64,000 bases of DNA, taken from the NCBI GenBank assembly GCA_030159075.1, contig BROG01000003.1:2241501-2305500 (forward strand), given 5' to 3'. The DNA is from Atrina japonica (lineage: Eukaryota > Mollusca > Bivalvia > Pterioida > Pinnidae). The notes below the pieces were generated by a model, which did no database searches, had not been told where the DNA came from, and saw only the letters and a list, made by a program, of their open reading frames with translations. This document shows, in pieces, positions 24,761 to 64,000 of the stretch; position 1 is the stretch's first letter, and every line of letters starts with the position of its first letter. Made by a program: the position numbers and the translations under genes.

Positions 24761-25540
24761 TCTAATAATCCTACTTGTAAAATATTGAATTTTCAGTCAA
24801 TGGTAATATACCATCCTGTAAGTGTACAGTTATTTAAAATATTACTACTTGACAGAGACGATGTGCTATTAAACTTGTTTGAAAGAAGATAAATTTAACA
24901 AAAAATGGCAGTCCTTAAGTAACTTTTTTTAGTAAAATATATATTCATCTTAATATGTCGGAATCAATTAAGTTTCATTCATTGTTTTGATATGAATGTG
25001 TGTTATTTTGAATGAAAATGTAGTTATTTGTGAAAAAAGCTCTTCACATCAATATTATTATTCCAAATTGTTTTGTAACATATGTTTGAAATATATATAT
25101 AACATTAAGGCAATTAACAGGTCAGAGCCGATAGTCATGTGATTGATCACAACAGAGTAAGTGTTTTATCTGAAATTTGTCAAAAAATCAATGAACATTG
25201 ACACCTTGTTTTAAGATTTATTAATGAGTGAATATAAATTACGTATAAATTGATGCTCGGTGCGATTAATTTTACCTATAAGCATTTGTTTCTTTCTCCT
25301 TAGTGAACAAGAATTTGTCGATGACACCAAATGTCTCTTAAAGACATAGTATCTACGATTTCCTCAATATTTCAATCTCAATTGTTTCTTTCTCCTTGGA
25401 GATAAAAAACGAAAAAGAATTAAAACACATAGAAGTATCGTTTTATGTATTTCACAAACGTTTCTTAATGTCGTATCATTGCAAGGAATATTCGACCTGT
25501 ATTTTGCGCAAAGCGCATTTCCATTTTGATAGTGAGAAAA

Positions 25541-25767
25541 ATGGCGTCCAAAGCAAAAACAAATCGTGGCCGACCTGTTAAATTTATTCAGCTAGAAAAA
25601 GAAATCGGAAAGAAGTTCTGGCGAAATACAACAAGACCAAGATAAATATTGGAAAGGAGCATAATCGATTGATAAGCCTCAAGGACCGTCTAAATGTAGG
25701 ATCTGCCGAAGTCGAAATTGTAAATAAATCAACACGTGTTCCTCCAATTGATATCGATACGATCTAG
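25541..25767 (+). pseudogene. Frameshifted small ORF of unknown origin
   Basis: ATG in good context (AAAAATGG) opens MASKAKTNRGRPVKFIQLEK and then meets TAA at 25643. A shift after about 24 codons continues as EVLAKYNKTKINIGKEHNRL, then ISLKDRLNVGSAEVE to TAG at 25765-25767. It looks like one protein broken by a single indel, perhaps a repeat-associated gene. I do not recognise the family. The flanks, 24760-25540 and 25770-26400, are AT-rich without supported genes. Confidence 0.4.
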
Positions 25768-26409
25768 GTCATTGCGTGTGCTTCTGGGATTGTTTCTGTG
25801 CATAATTAATGAGTTTGATTCTTACAGACGACGACAACAAATCAGCATTTACGTTAATTACGTATACAAAAAAGTGTCGGTGGAAGATCATTATTCAGTC
25901 ATATCTTCGATATTTCCGCAAAATTACCGACTAAAAAAAATAACCATTTTCGTAGATACTATGTCTTTAATTTATCATTCGGAATTCGCATTTTAAAATA
26001 TTTTTGATTTGAGAAAAATGGCGTGTCCTTTTATTGTCATGTTCTTACTTCAATATTGTAAAGAGTTGCTGAAGTTTCTCAAGGTACACCTAGACGATGT
26101 GTTACTGACTTAGTCGGGGTAGACCTATACCACCATTTCCTCAATGATAGATATTTTTAATCGTACACTGATCAATGTCCATATGATATAGATGTCTTTA
26201 AATGTAACATATTAGTAATAAAAGACGATATGATATCGAAAAACATTTTCATTCTCCAAGATATATAAATTAACAATATCAATCAATTGAGAACTATATT
26301 TACACTTTTAATATTTAAAATTGTCGAGCAGCATTCTCCTCCCATCATGCACATCTACATGTGATTTTCCTTTGTACCAAGTTTAATCAAAATCCTTTCA
26401 TGTGTCTAG

Positions 26410-26674
26410 GAATTTGAATTTGAATTTTGAATAGCGTTCTACGTCACACTCAACAATTTTTCAGTTATATGGTGGCGGCCAGTTTTTAATTGTAGAGGAG
26501 AGAACCTGGTTACGGTGTTACCAGAAAGAGACCACCGGCCTTCCGCCAGTAAACTGGCAAACTTTCTCTCAAAATCAGCTTAGGTTCCAGCCGGACTCGA
26601 ACCTGCGCTGACAGGAAGTGAGAGACTTCATGGTTCAAAGCGCGATGCTCTAACCACTCGACAATGGAGACCCC
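26410..26674 (-). mobile_element. Full-length SINE S1, reverse
   Basis: The reverse complement begins GGGGTCTCCATTGTCGAGTG and has a B box GGTTCGAGTCC. The core matches the 15.7- and 51.7-kb copies, and the tail is an AATTC-type repeat. Confidence 0.85.
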
Positions 26675-27403
26675 TGCACACATGTATACTGTCAATACTT
26701 ACAGTACCAATACATACTTCATCACTGTCGTAGTAATCGTCATAATTAATTGCACTTCTACCGTTTAGCAGAGATTTTTTCTTGCATGTGTGACATTTTT
26801 TTCTCGAACGCTGGGGAATTCTTTTTTCCATGGATTCTACCACAATTTTTGCAACGAATCTCTCATTATGGATATGTCTTTGTCTACTTTGGTTTCTATG
26901 GTTATAATTTAGTTTGTATCTTTGTATGTTTCTCTGTACATGGTCATGGTGACATTTACATTTCCTTAATGGGGTCCGTCATTCTTGTTCAGTTGTACAC
27001 CACAGACGAGATCATTTGTAAGATTTAAAATACAACATTTTATTGTTCTCGTGTCAAAAAGAAGACAGTGACAAAGATGGCGATAACCGAAATGTCAGCC
27101 AGTGATAAAGTACTCGTAGCTTTGCCTGCTCATTAATATCGAATGCAGGCTAGATTGTATTGCCCTTATGATATTGAAGGTGAAATTTATAATACCATCA
27201 TACCAGATAGATCTGAAGACATTTTCATTAAAAGCACAACTCATAATGACTAAACACAGTAACACAACAAACCAACAAGTTTTGGTGAATTTATTTTACG
27301 TCACAGCGTAAACTTGACGTACATTGTAGATATTTTATATTAATTATCATTTGTTACGAAAAATAAGGATTTACAAAAATGGGAAATGAAGTAACACAAA
27401 CTC

Positions 27404-27405
<2 letters not shown>

Positions 27406-27479
<74 letters not shown>
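27406..27479. repeat. (AT)n microsatellite
   Basis: About 37 uninterrupted AT units. Between this and 26680 no gene is supported; 27480-28080 is also plain AT-rich sequence. Confidence 0.95.
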
Positions 27480-27481
<2 letters not shown>

Positions 27482-28109
27482 TATTTATCGAAGTTACAAT
27501 AACACGTGTTTATGTTTATGTTTACTTGTGTTTCACAATTATTGGTCAGTTTTATACGGGTATGTCATCTGACATGTCACAATGAATATTCATTGCATGA
27601 ATTTCAGGTGTTTGTTACGTGTAACGTAATCCGATATTTGTATAGAATATAGCCATTCGAAGGCTCTTTTCAGTGCAGTTGACTTATTCCCGCCCACCCA
27701 ACCATTTACATAAGTATAGTTTTAAAATTTGAACTATATATTTTGTTTTTACATTGTAGGTCACGTGGTCAGGAGACAGTGACATTTTGTTTGTATATTT
27801 ATTATATCTAAGTAAACTGCACTTGCACAGAGCGCTTCATACCTAATTTGTGTGTTTGTTTATTTTATAAATTATTTATGTTCGTTTGAGTGAAACGAAT
27901 TAGAACATAAATATATATATACTCGCCAACGTCAAACGTGTACATGAAATGGGATATGCATTTATGCAAATAATGCTGAAATGATAACTTGATACACAAC
28001 ATAAGCAATTGCTGTTACAAAGGAGGTCAATGTTAAATATATTTTCCGTTTATACCCTTGATTAGTTGATTTTACTATGATCTATATAAAATATTGTTTT
28101 CAGGCTTAC

Positions 28110-28262
28110 ATATGGTACTGTACCGAATAATAGCAATTGTTATGCAAGATAAAACACTCAAAGAAAGCATATGTAGAAAAATGTATATGGTACCGTACCG
28201 AAGAACAGCAATTGTTATGCAAGATAAAAACACTCAAAGGAAGCATATGTAGAATAATGTAT
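28110..28262 (+). repeat. Two-copy tandem duplication, ~77 bp
   Basis: ATGGTACTGTACCGAATAAT and ATGGTACCGTACCGAAGAAC each lead into GCAATTGTTATGCAAGATAA and the following AGCATATGTAGAA. Few differences, so a recent duplication. 28262-29459 is otherwise the 3' flank of the KY-like gene, with a (GA)n tract near 28815-28875. Confidence 0.85.
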
Positions 28263-29459
28263 ACATATACGTTATGATATTGATAATGATAATATACACA
28301 AGAGCACTATGACATTTTTAATATGAACAGTTATCATCACTTGAAAATGATATAATATCAATTCACGTCGGGTCTCCAAAACGTTTGCATTAATAAAACA
28401 ACAAATAAGTGTTAACGATAAATTTGAATGAGTAATTTATAACCCCAGTTTGATAATTATGAATCACGGTTTTGTATTTGTATTGCTTTTAATGATATAT
28501 AGGCCTTTCTTTATTCCCTGTAATAGAAACATTCTGTAAAACAGACAACAGGTAACTCATGAAACCGTAATGTAAAGCTATAAGTGAAGTTATAAAGAAT
28601 AAAATAAAAGATGAACCATATTGTAATATAAAGCATTTTAAAGGCAGTTACTGCTAAACTTGTTCAGCCTTGTCCTTGGCAAAGTGAATGGATCTTCAGT
28701 TTTAAATGTTACTGACATGGGAGATAAAAGAAATAAAATGAGCAAGTGGAACAAACAAGAACGAATAGTTTGGTAGTGGTGTTGTTCAGAATTTAAACTT
28801 GTCATCTTTATGAATGAGAGAGAGAGAAAGAGAGACAGACAGAGAAAGAGAGACAGACAGAGCAAGAGAGAGAGAGTCACAAAAAAGGAACTACAGGACT
28901 CAAGACTCATACAGATGTAACAACACTAATGTGGTGTCTCTTCCAGCAGTGAAACTGTCATTAGGCACGTGTTTACGTATTTGTACAAAATAAAGGCGCG
29001 GGTAGTAGGCAGACTTTGACATGATGTACAACTATTTGATTTCATACTACAACAGACTCCATTTAAAAGGCGTTTATGATGAGGGTGTTTTATTATGAGG
29101 GGGAACTTGTCGTAACTTGTGTCTAACCCTCCTTCCCTGACTAGCTTTCTTGTTAAGCGCCAATATTTAATATAAGAAGAACGATCAAGGTCACCGAACC
29201 AATACGATATCGCCATCGCGTAAATTATTACACATCACTACATGCTTTAATATGTAAAATATCACAACAATCGTTCAAGTACAAATATCGGTCACCGGAT
29301 ATAATATCTGTTTACCCTTTTAGACCAAGCTATATGGATGTTCGTTGTTTTCAATAGACTAAATGTGCAACTGGTGACCCATCATTAATCTATTGATTGA
29401 TCATTGAATCATTTGGTAGATGGAAACTTCATTTTTTAAAGCACTAGATTTTGTCATTT

Positions 29460-57547
<28,088 letters not shown>

Positions 57548-58499
57548 GGTCAGCTACCTATAAATATAAAACACGAGATATTCCATTCAAAAATTACCAC
57601 TCTCAAATACGGTCACTGGAGTGTGAATCACGAAATGTTTTATTTCCAACGTGAAAATGTCATTCGTATGAGATTTCTCTTAATTTATGTCGTTTCTACA
57701 TAGTAAAATATTTGAACACAATATAAAATAAAATTCCATGAGGCTACGAATACATAAACATTCGATTTACCACGGAAAGCTATCTCGTTTTATAACTCCA
57801 AAAATGTATTTGTTCAAACACATGCCATTACCTGAGCTCGAAATCTATGTATTGAAGACGATTCCATTTACGCAGAGAGAACAGGTAAGGGTGAAGCGAA
57901 GCGTTACAAAGGTAACTAATACACATTATTTTACACCTGAGGGACAACGTTACTCAACACACTGGAAGATACCATAATAGTGCTATTACTAAACTTTACA
58001 TCGGTTGGGATTTTTAAAACTGCATTTATTATTAGAGTGATCTAGATTAAGGGACGCCTACATACTTCAACTCTCAATCTATTATTATTGTAATTTAGCT
58101 AAACAGCATGGTGGAAAATGAACTGAGCGTGTAATCAGAATTGATTTTTTTTCTTACTGAAGTCGGAATGTACCAACATCCAATAAAATGAAGGTATTAC
58201 AAACAAACAAAAAATATGGTCAGCTGTTACTTGTAAACATCAGTGTATGAATCCGGATATCGAGTTTTAATAATATAAACACAAAACTTGGGAAACATGG
58301 AATATGAGTATGATAGCTTCGCACAGAACTAAATGCTCTGGGTCATTTGATGTGATACAATGATACACATGAATTAATGTACAATTATATATGCGCACGA
58401 ACGAATGGTTTAACATCCGAAAAACCCTAGCTGTAGGATCTTCAAGATTATGTACATGAGATCGAGGCCCTTGCGTTACAACGCTCTCTCAGACGACAA

Positions 58500-58632
58500 A
58501 ATCCTATATTTGTTTGTTTGTTGTTTTACATCCGGACAATATTTCTTTTACGTATGTGAAGATATCACCAGTTATAGATGAAATGCTACAAATTTTGCCC
58601 TGTGCTATGGACAAGCGGTGACAGAATTAATA
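58500..58632 (-). mobile_element. Diverged SINE S2 3' half, reverse
   Basis: GTTTTACATCCGGACAATAT, TATGTGAAGATATCACCAGT and GATGAAATGCTACAAATTTT match the complement of the S2 body at 34775-35030 in order. The remaining 57550-58990 sequence has no supported gene. Confidence 0.45.
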
Positions 58633-58998
58633 AGCTGACACAAACACAGAATTGATCACTTTTGTGCCACTGTAGGTTTTGTGGTGGATTTTATTACGGT
58701 ATATTACCTCTGAAAGTTTTTGCCAATTAGATTGGTGGATTCATGATGGGTTTATGAGCAGAGCTGGAAAAAAAACTGGATAAAACATGAAGAATCTTAG
58801 TAACAGGATCACTTCACTTATCTTGGAAATTAAGATATAGGTCTGTTTATTTGTATAAAGAAGTGTCTCGCTGACACATTACCTTCAAGTATATCTATTA
58901 CCTACTTTTCAAGATTCAATTACAAAACAAAGAACTTCAAACGGACAACTAAAGCATAACATTCTGAAACATTTAAACAGGACTGATATAGATCCTAC

Positions 58999-59160
58999 CT
59001 GTCTAGCAACTTACAGATGATTTCTATTTTGTATAATTTAAATATTCTTCCAGAGATTTTAATATTGCTTACAGTAACATTTACCAGCAGAATGAGGGGT
59101 CTCGAAGGACATTTTTGGAACACGAGGTGGACAGAAACTTCATTTGACGACGTAAAAACG
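58999..59160 (-). promoter_or_regulatory. Possible promoter and 5' noncoding exon of the KY/hillarin-like gene
   Basis: On the minus strand a TTTAAATA box (near 59170) is followed by ~160 bases ending in CAG before GTAGGA at 58999-58997. The acceptor 10 bases upstream of the start codon requires a noncoding exon somewhere above it, and this is the best candidate I see. It rests only on motif order. Confidence 0.25.
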
Positions 59161-59704
59161 GCAGCCGTATTTAAAATCTTCAAAGATGGCTGATACAGTC
59201 ATGTTGTTTGTTCCGAATATTGTGGTTGTCAGGAATGGACAAATGAATGCATCTTTCGGATGGATACCGTCAGAATATTTGGTTATGTATAACATAAACA
59301 GTAGATTAACTGACATTACTGTTTATATCATTGGTGAAATTCATCCGGTCTCATGCTAGCACCAATTCTCCAATCTATGCAGAATAAAGCCGTTGACATT
59401 TAAAAAACAGATATGTTCGTAGAGAAAGGGAATTTTAAATCAAATAAAACGCAAATGAGGTTAAAAAAGAAAATGAAATGAATTAAACGTGAAATTTTAT
59501 GTACATATAGTAAAACAATACACAGTAATGTGACATAAATAAGTTCCTATAGCTTATTTTCAATATACATGTACAATGTATATTCTTAGTCATTTCTGTT
59601 TTTTTCAATAACCCCAAGAGAATGTGTCTTTTATCCAATTCTAACCAAACTTGATTCACCAAAATGTTAGGTTTTGGTACTCATTTGGTAGAAATTCCAT
59701 TACA

Positions 59705-62441
59705 CTGTATTCATTGTTTCAGGAGTTTTAATTAGTTCTTTGTGTGAGTAATTTCTTTTTGCGGTTTTGGGTCGTGTTTATTGTTGTTGGGAAGTTGTGG
59801 TTTTTTGAATGTTGGGAGGGGGGGTTGGGGTGGTGGGGGGGGTTGGGTGTTTTGGGGTGGAAGGATAGGTTGGGTTGTATGGGGTGGGATGGGGGGTTTT
59901 TAGCGTTTGGGGGTTTTTGGGGTGGGGTAGGTTGGTTGAGCGGGAGTTTGTCGTGATTGTGGTGTGGGGGGGTGGGTTGTTGGTGGAGGGTGTTAGGGGA
60001 TGTGGGGGTTGTGGGTGTGGGTTTGTTGGTTTGAGTTTTTGATGGTTGGTTGGTGGTCGGGGCGGGGTGTGTGGGGTGTTGGGGGGTGGTTGGTTGGGTG
60101 GGTGGGGGGGTGTGGTTTGGTTGGCTTGGGGGGGGGGGTGTGGGGGTGGGTGGTGGGGTGGGTTGTGGGGGGGGCGCCGCGGGGTGGGGGGGGGTGATGT
60201 GGGTGCGGTGTTTTTGGGGCGTGAGAGGGGTTAGAGGGGGTGGTGTGCGCGGGTGGGGGGGGTGTCGGGTGAGTGGGGGGTGGGAGGTGGGAATAGGGGT
60301 AGGGGGGGGGGGGTAATTTAGTTTTTTAGGTTGTTTTTGATTTGTTTGTTTTACTTTTGCTTGTATTATTTTTTTTTAATGTTTTTGTTTTGTCGGGTAG
60401 AGTGGGGGGTCTGGGGGGCGGAATTCAGGTGGATTGGGGGGTTGTTAGGGTGTGGATTGTTTGGTAAGGTGGGTGTTTGTATCATTTTGGTTTTTTATTT
60501 GGTCGTTTGTTGTGGTGTGTGTGAATTCTTGGTTTTTTTTGGCTTGGTTGTGTGAGTTTTGGGGGAGTTTGGGTGTGATTTTGTGGTTGGGTGGGGTCGG
60601 GGGCGCGGGGGGGTGGTAGGCGGGGATGGTAATGGGTTTTATTAGGTTGGGGTGTGGTGTAGGTGGTTGTAGTTGATTTATGTTCTTCGTGTTTTTTTGC
60701 TTTGTTGGTTCCTTTTGTGGTTTTGGTATTGTTTATTTTATTTTGTGAAGGGTTTTGTTTTTTGTGTGGGTGCAAGGTTGTTGGTTTTGGTTGGTTGTGG
60801 GTGGGGTGGGGGGAGGATGTTGGGTGTGGGGGGGGGTGGGGCTTTTGTGGTGTTTGTTGGGTTGTATGGGGGGGGTAGGGGGGGGGTGGTGGTGGTGTTG
60901 GTGGTTGTGGGGGTGGGGGGGGTGGGGGGGGTGGGGGAGGGGGGGTTCGGGTGGGGGGGCTGGTGGGGGGGGGTGGGTTGTGAGGGGGGGGTGGGGTTGT
61001 TGGGTGGTGGGATGGCGGGGGGGGGGGGGGCTTGACGGTTGTGGTGCAGGTGGGGTGGTGGGTGTTGGGGTTGTGGGTTGGGGGGGTGAGGCGGGGCGGG
61101 GCGTTGGGCGGGGTCTAGTAGGGCGAGCGGGTATTAGTGAGGTAGGGGTTGATGCTGGGCGGGGGGGTTTGGGTTGTGGTTCAGGGGGGTGGTGGGGGTG
61201 GGAGGTTGATGGGAGTTTTTGTGTGGGTTTGGTGTGGGAGTCTGGGGGAGGTGTGGTGGTCGAGGGGTGGGGGGGGCGATAGGTTGGGGGGGGGTGTTGT
61301 GGGGGGAGGGGGGTGTAGGTGGGTTGGAGTAATAATTGGGTGGGTTGTGTGGAAGTGGGGATGGTTTGCGGGGGCGGTGGTGGAGGGGGGTGGGGGGGGA
61401 TGAGTGTTGTAAGGTATGGTGGGGGCGCGGTAGTTTCTGGTCGTGTGGGGTGGTTGTGGGGCGGGGGGTGTGTGCGGTCGGGTGGGGTGGTGTGGGGGGG
61501 GGGTGGTGGGTGGGTGTTGGTGGGGGAGTTTGGTGGGGAGCGGGTTGGCCTTGGGGTGGGGGGGGGGGGGGGGTGGATGGGGTTTGGGGGTGGGGCGGGG
61601 CTGAGTTTTTGTGCTGGGTGTGCTGTGGGGGGGGTGGGAGAGGCGGGGGGTGGGGGGGGGTGGGTTTGGTGCTGGAGGCGGGGTTGTGTGTAGGGTTCGG
61701 TGGGGGGTGGGGGGGTTGAGCTGGGGGGGGGGGTTGTTGTGTGGCGGTGTGTGGTGGGGTCTTTGGGAGGTGTGGCAGCGTAATGTGGTGTGGGATTGTT
61801 TGTGGGGATTGCGTAGGGGGTTATGGGGGAGGGGGGGTTGTTTGTGGTGTGCTCGTGGGGTGGTGCGCGTGGGGGGGCAGGGGGGTGTGGGGGTTGGAGC
61901 TGGGGGGGGTCGGAGGACGGAGTGTGTTGGGGGTGGGTGCAGGGGCGTTGGGGTGGAGGGTGGTGGGACTGCGCTGTTGCTCGGGGTGCGGATGAGGGGG
62001 GTGGCTGGTTGGGGTGTGTGGGTGTGGGGTGGGGAGGGTCCGGTGGGGGGGCGGAGTTGGTGAGGGGTGGGGAAGTGGGGCGAGTTGGTCGCGAGGTAGG
62101 GTATGGGGGGGGCTGTGGGTGCGGTGGGTGGGGTTTGTGGTGGGGTTTGTATGGGATGGTGTGGGGGGAGGTATGGGGGGCGGGTTGGTTTGAGGGTGGT
62201 GGGGTGGGGGTGTTGGGGTGGTGGTGGGATTGGGGGAGGGGGTGGAGGAGGGTGTGGTGGGTGGGTTGTTGCAGTGGTGGGGGTTGGGAGTGGTGGTGGG
62301 GGGTGCAGGGTTTGGGGTGGGTTGATAAATTTGGGTGGGTTTGGGGTGTGGTGGTGTTTTTGGGAGTGGTGCGATGTGGTGGGAGTGTGTAGGGGTTGGA
62401 AAGGGGTGGATTGGGGGGTTGGGGTGGAGGGGTGGTGGGTG
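59705..62441. other. G/T-only island, probable assembly or base-calling artefact
   Basis: About 2.7 kb consists almost entirely of G and T, with isolated A and C and no repeat period. The 21 bases at 59705-59725 recur exactly at 62442-62462. The next ~80 bases of the island track the sequence after 62462 with many A to T and C to G changes before turning to G runs. All long frames here, including a proline-rich 572-codon minus frame, are composition effects. Confidence 0.8.
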
Positions 62442-63030
62442 CTGTATTCATTGTTTCAGGAGAAATACATTATTCTTTGTGAGAGTAATATCATTTTGCT
62501 GTTTATTACAAAGATAATGAATGGATCTGTGACGTAATATATAAACACCCATAATAAAACCATCGATATCTAAATAATTTATGGATGTCAACCAACGAAA
62601 ACATTATCAAAATTAGACCCAGATTCCTTGCCTTTTATACTTAACATTTGTATATTCTTTTTAAGGACCCTGAATAACTTGTATAATATCTTCTGTATCA
62701 TGCATCCCTGGCCAGCGGCAGCTCAAATACACTGGCTTAGCGATCGTCGTAAAGCCACCGCCCGGAATTGCAGAGCATAGTGAGTCCGGACCACGGTTTT
62801 ACGACGATGTGACTTATCTTGTATCAAGGATAACTATTGTTATTAAATGAGCCGACATCTTCGTCAGTCGGCCTATTGGAGACGACATATATTACACCGT
62901 ATATGTCTCTTGTTTAGTAACATACTTTGTAGTTACGGTAAATATTCACGTATGTAATATCCGACAATGAATCATTTCCCCATTTTGTCGTATTATCGTT
63001 ATTGTTCCCTTTTTGGTAAATAAAACAAAG

Positions 63031-63516
63031 AGTTGTTAGAAGACAACAAAGCTCGCCGGAAATGGGTGTAAATTTTAAAAATAGGTGTTTGACCTACAAC
63101 TGTCAGGTTTTAAGGTCATGGTACGGTAAACGTTTTGATTCCTTCGGCTCGTTCTAAATGTCCAAGGTCAAGGTCACTACAGGTCAAACGTCATGACACC
63201 AAATGAAAGCTCTGGTCGTAAGAAATATGTATGTGAAATATCAATGCCCTATCACTCATGGTTTAAAATATATAGCCCAGTTTGATATTTTAAAAAAAAG
63301 TAGTTCAAAGTCCAAGGTCAAAGTCACTTGGTCAAAGGCCATGGCACCAAATGAAAGCTCTGATCAGAAGTTAGCTATATGTGAAATATCAAAGTCATGT
63401 CCCTTGCGGTTAAAAAGATATAGACCAGGTAAAAGTTTTGTCTACGGACGACAACGACGACGATGCCAGGGGTATGGCATTAGCTTCTCCGGACTTTCGT
63501 CCCGGGAAGCTAAAAA
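63031..63516 (+). repeat. ~490-bp interspersed element (family D), copy 2
   Basis: Matches 40024-40520 from GCTCGCCGGAAATGGGTGTA to GGGAAGCTAAAAAG, including the internal pair of AAATGAAAGCTCTG words. Both copies carry CAACGACGACG-type triplets near the 3' end. 62463-63030 shows no gene. Confidence 0.8.
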
Positions 63517-63597
63517 GGAGAACATCATATTTCAATTGTGAAACTTATGAATTAAAAAAAAAACACCATTTGGACTACAAGTGTGCGATTGAATAAT

Positions 63598-63612
63598 GGT
63601 TTTTGTTGTTGT

Positions 63613-63646
<34 letters not shown>

Positions 63647-63652
63647 GGTGGA
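63598..63652. repeat. (TGT)(GAT)(TGG) triplet microsatellite
   Basis: GTTGTTGTTGATGATGATGA then TGGTGGTGG repeats. Confidence 0.95.
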
Positions 63653-63883
63653 GATCCAGACCATTTTAGCATTTGTCTCTGGTATAAGATAAAATGGAGA
63701 AAGGCCCATTAAGAATGAACAGCAAAGATATATGCTAGACATCAATCTAATTGGCCGGACATTTGACCACTGTCAGTATTACGGGACAATATAGATAGCT
63801 GACCATGTTGACCTAACAAAGAAGCTGACAATAAAATACGGGGATGTGTTTTGAAATGCTACGAACTAAATATTTCTTATTAA

Positions 63884-63972
63884 CCCTGTCACCCATGAGT
63901 ATCTGAATGGTATGTTCTCTCCTATTGTTTAAGATAAGTCCATTATGGTTTGTAGGGTTGAAAGGGTTAACT
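63884..63972. repeat. 90-bp palindromic mini-element (family C), copy 2
   Basis: TTAACCCTGTCACCCATGAG and AGGGTTGAAAGGGTTAACTA form inverted edges. The interior matches 35703-35792 (AGTATCTGAATGGTATG versus AATATCTCAGTGGTATG). Confidence 0.75.
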
Positions 63973-64000
63973 AAAATGCTCCTACATAAATGTAATGGAA

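Noticed and set aside
28926..29216. 96-codon minus-strand frame downstream of the KY-like stop
   Set aside because: Falls in the probable 3' UTR; no homology and no neighbouring splice signals.
60755..62063. Several glycine/tryptophan/valine-rich plus-strand frames of 120-190 codons
   Set aside because: Same composition effect in the G/T island; the frames overlap one another in all phases.
59726..62441. Telomeric or G-quadruplex satellite
   Set aside because: No TTAGGG-type or other period is visible. The edge duplication and corrupted-copy pattern argue for an artefact, though many G runs would of course score as quadruplexes.
60733..62451. 572-codon minus-strand frame rich in proline, threonine and histidine
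   Set aside because: It exists only because the G/T island has no A on the plus strand to make stops in reverse. There is no domain, and the island itself looks artefactual.
63203..63541. 112-codon plus-strand frame
   Set aside because: Lies in the family D repeat; the matching region of the other copy is not open.

Overview
The window is animal nuclear DNA: two intron-rich protein genes with canonical GT-AG junctions sit in AT-rich, repeat-filled sequence. The repeats (tRNA-headed SINEs with a conserved 3' domain, palindromic MITEs, dense AT/GA/GT microsatellites, diverse minisatellites) are of the kind common in molluscs, particularly bivalves. That placement is an inference from style and from the family membership of the two genes. 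There is no bacterial operon, CRISPR array or prophage.

Layout. 1-7.4 kb holds a tRNA-like SINE head, palindromic repeats, one acidic minus-strand coding exon (3855-4205) and a 34-bp perfect inverted repeat. It forms the divergent upstream region of the first recognisable gene. 7.5-19.9 kb is a complete plus-strand membralin (TMEM259) gene. I resolved ten coding exons that join without a frame error into 682 codons. Its introns carry a 1013-bp TIR element, a MITE, a SINE and a 29-bp minisatellite. 20-29 kb is intergenic, with SINE fragments, a decayed LINE reverse transcriptase split by a SINE, and a frameshifted ORF remnant.

29.5-57.5 kb is a minus-strand gene whose eight coding exons join into 1064 codons: LIM domain, charged coiled coil, transglutaminase-like core and C-terminal KY/hillarin-type repeats. 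The LIM plus transglutaminase-like design matches the kyphoscoliosis peptidase (KY)/hillarin/LTD-1 cytoskeletal family. All three positions of the catalytic triad appear substituted, so it is probably a non-enzymatic scaffold. Its first coding intron is 18.4 kb and holds most of the repeats in the window.

59.7-62.46 kb is an almost pure G/T island with no periodicity. Its edges repeat the same 21 bases, and its first ~80 bases look like a corrupted copy of the sequence that resumes after it. I read this as an assembly or base-calling artefact. The long ORFs in it are not genes.

The two main genes have no evident functional link: membralin is an ER membrane protein, and the KY-like protein is probably muscle or cytoskeletal. 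The main points of interest are the degenerate catalytic triad, the suspected artefact, the foldback element between divergent genes, and the layered nested transposons.
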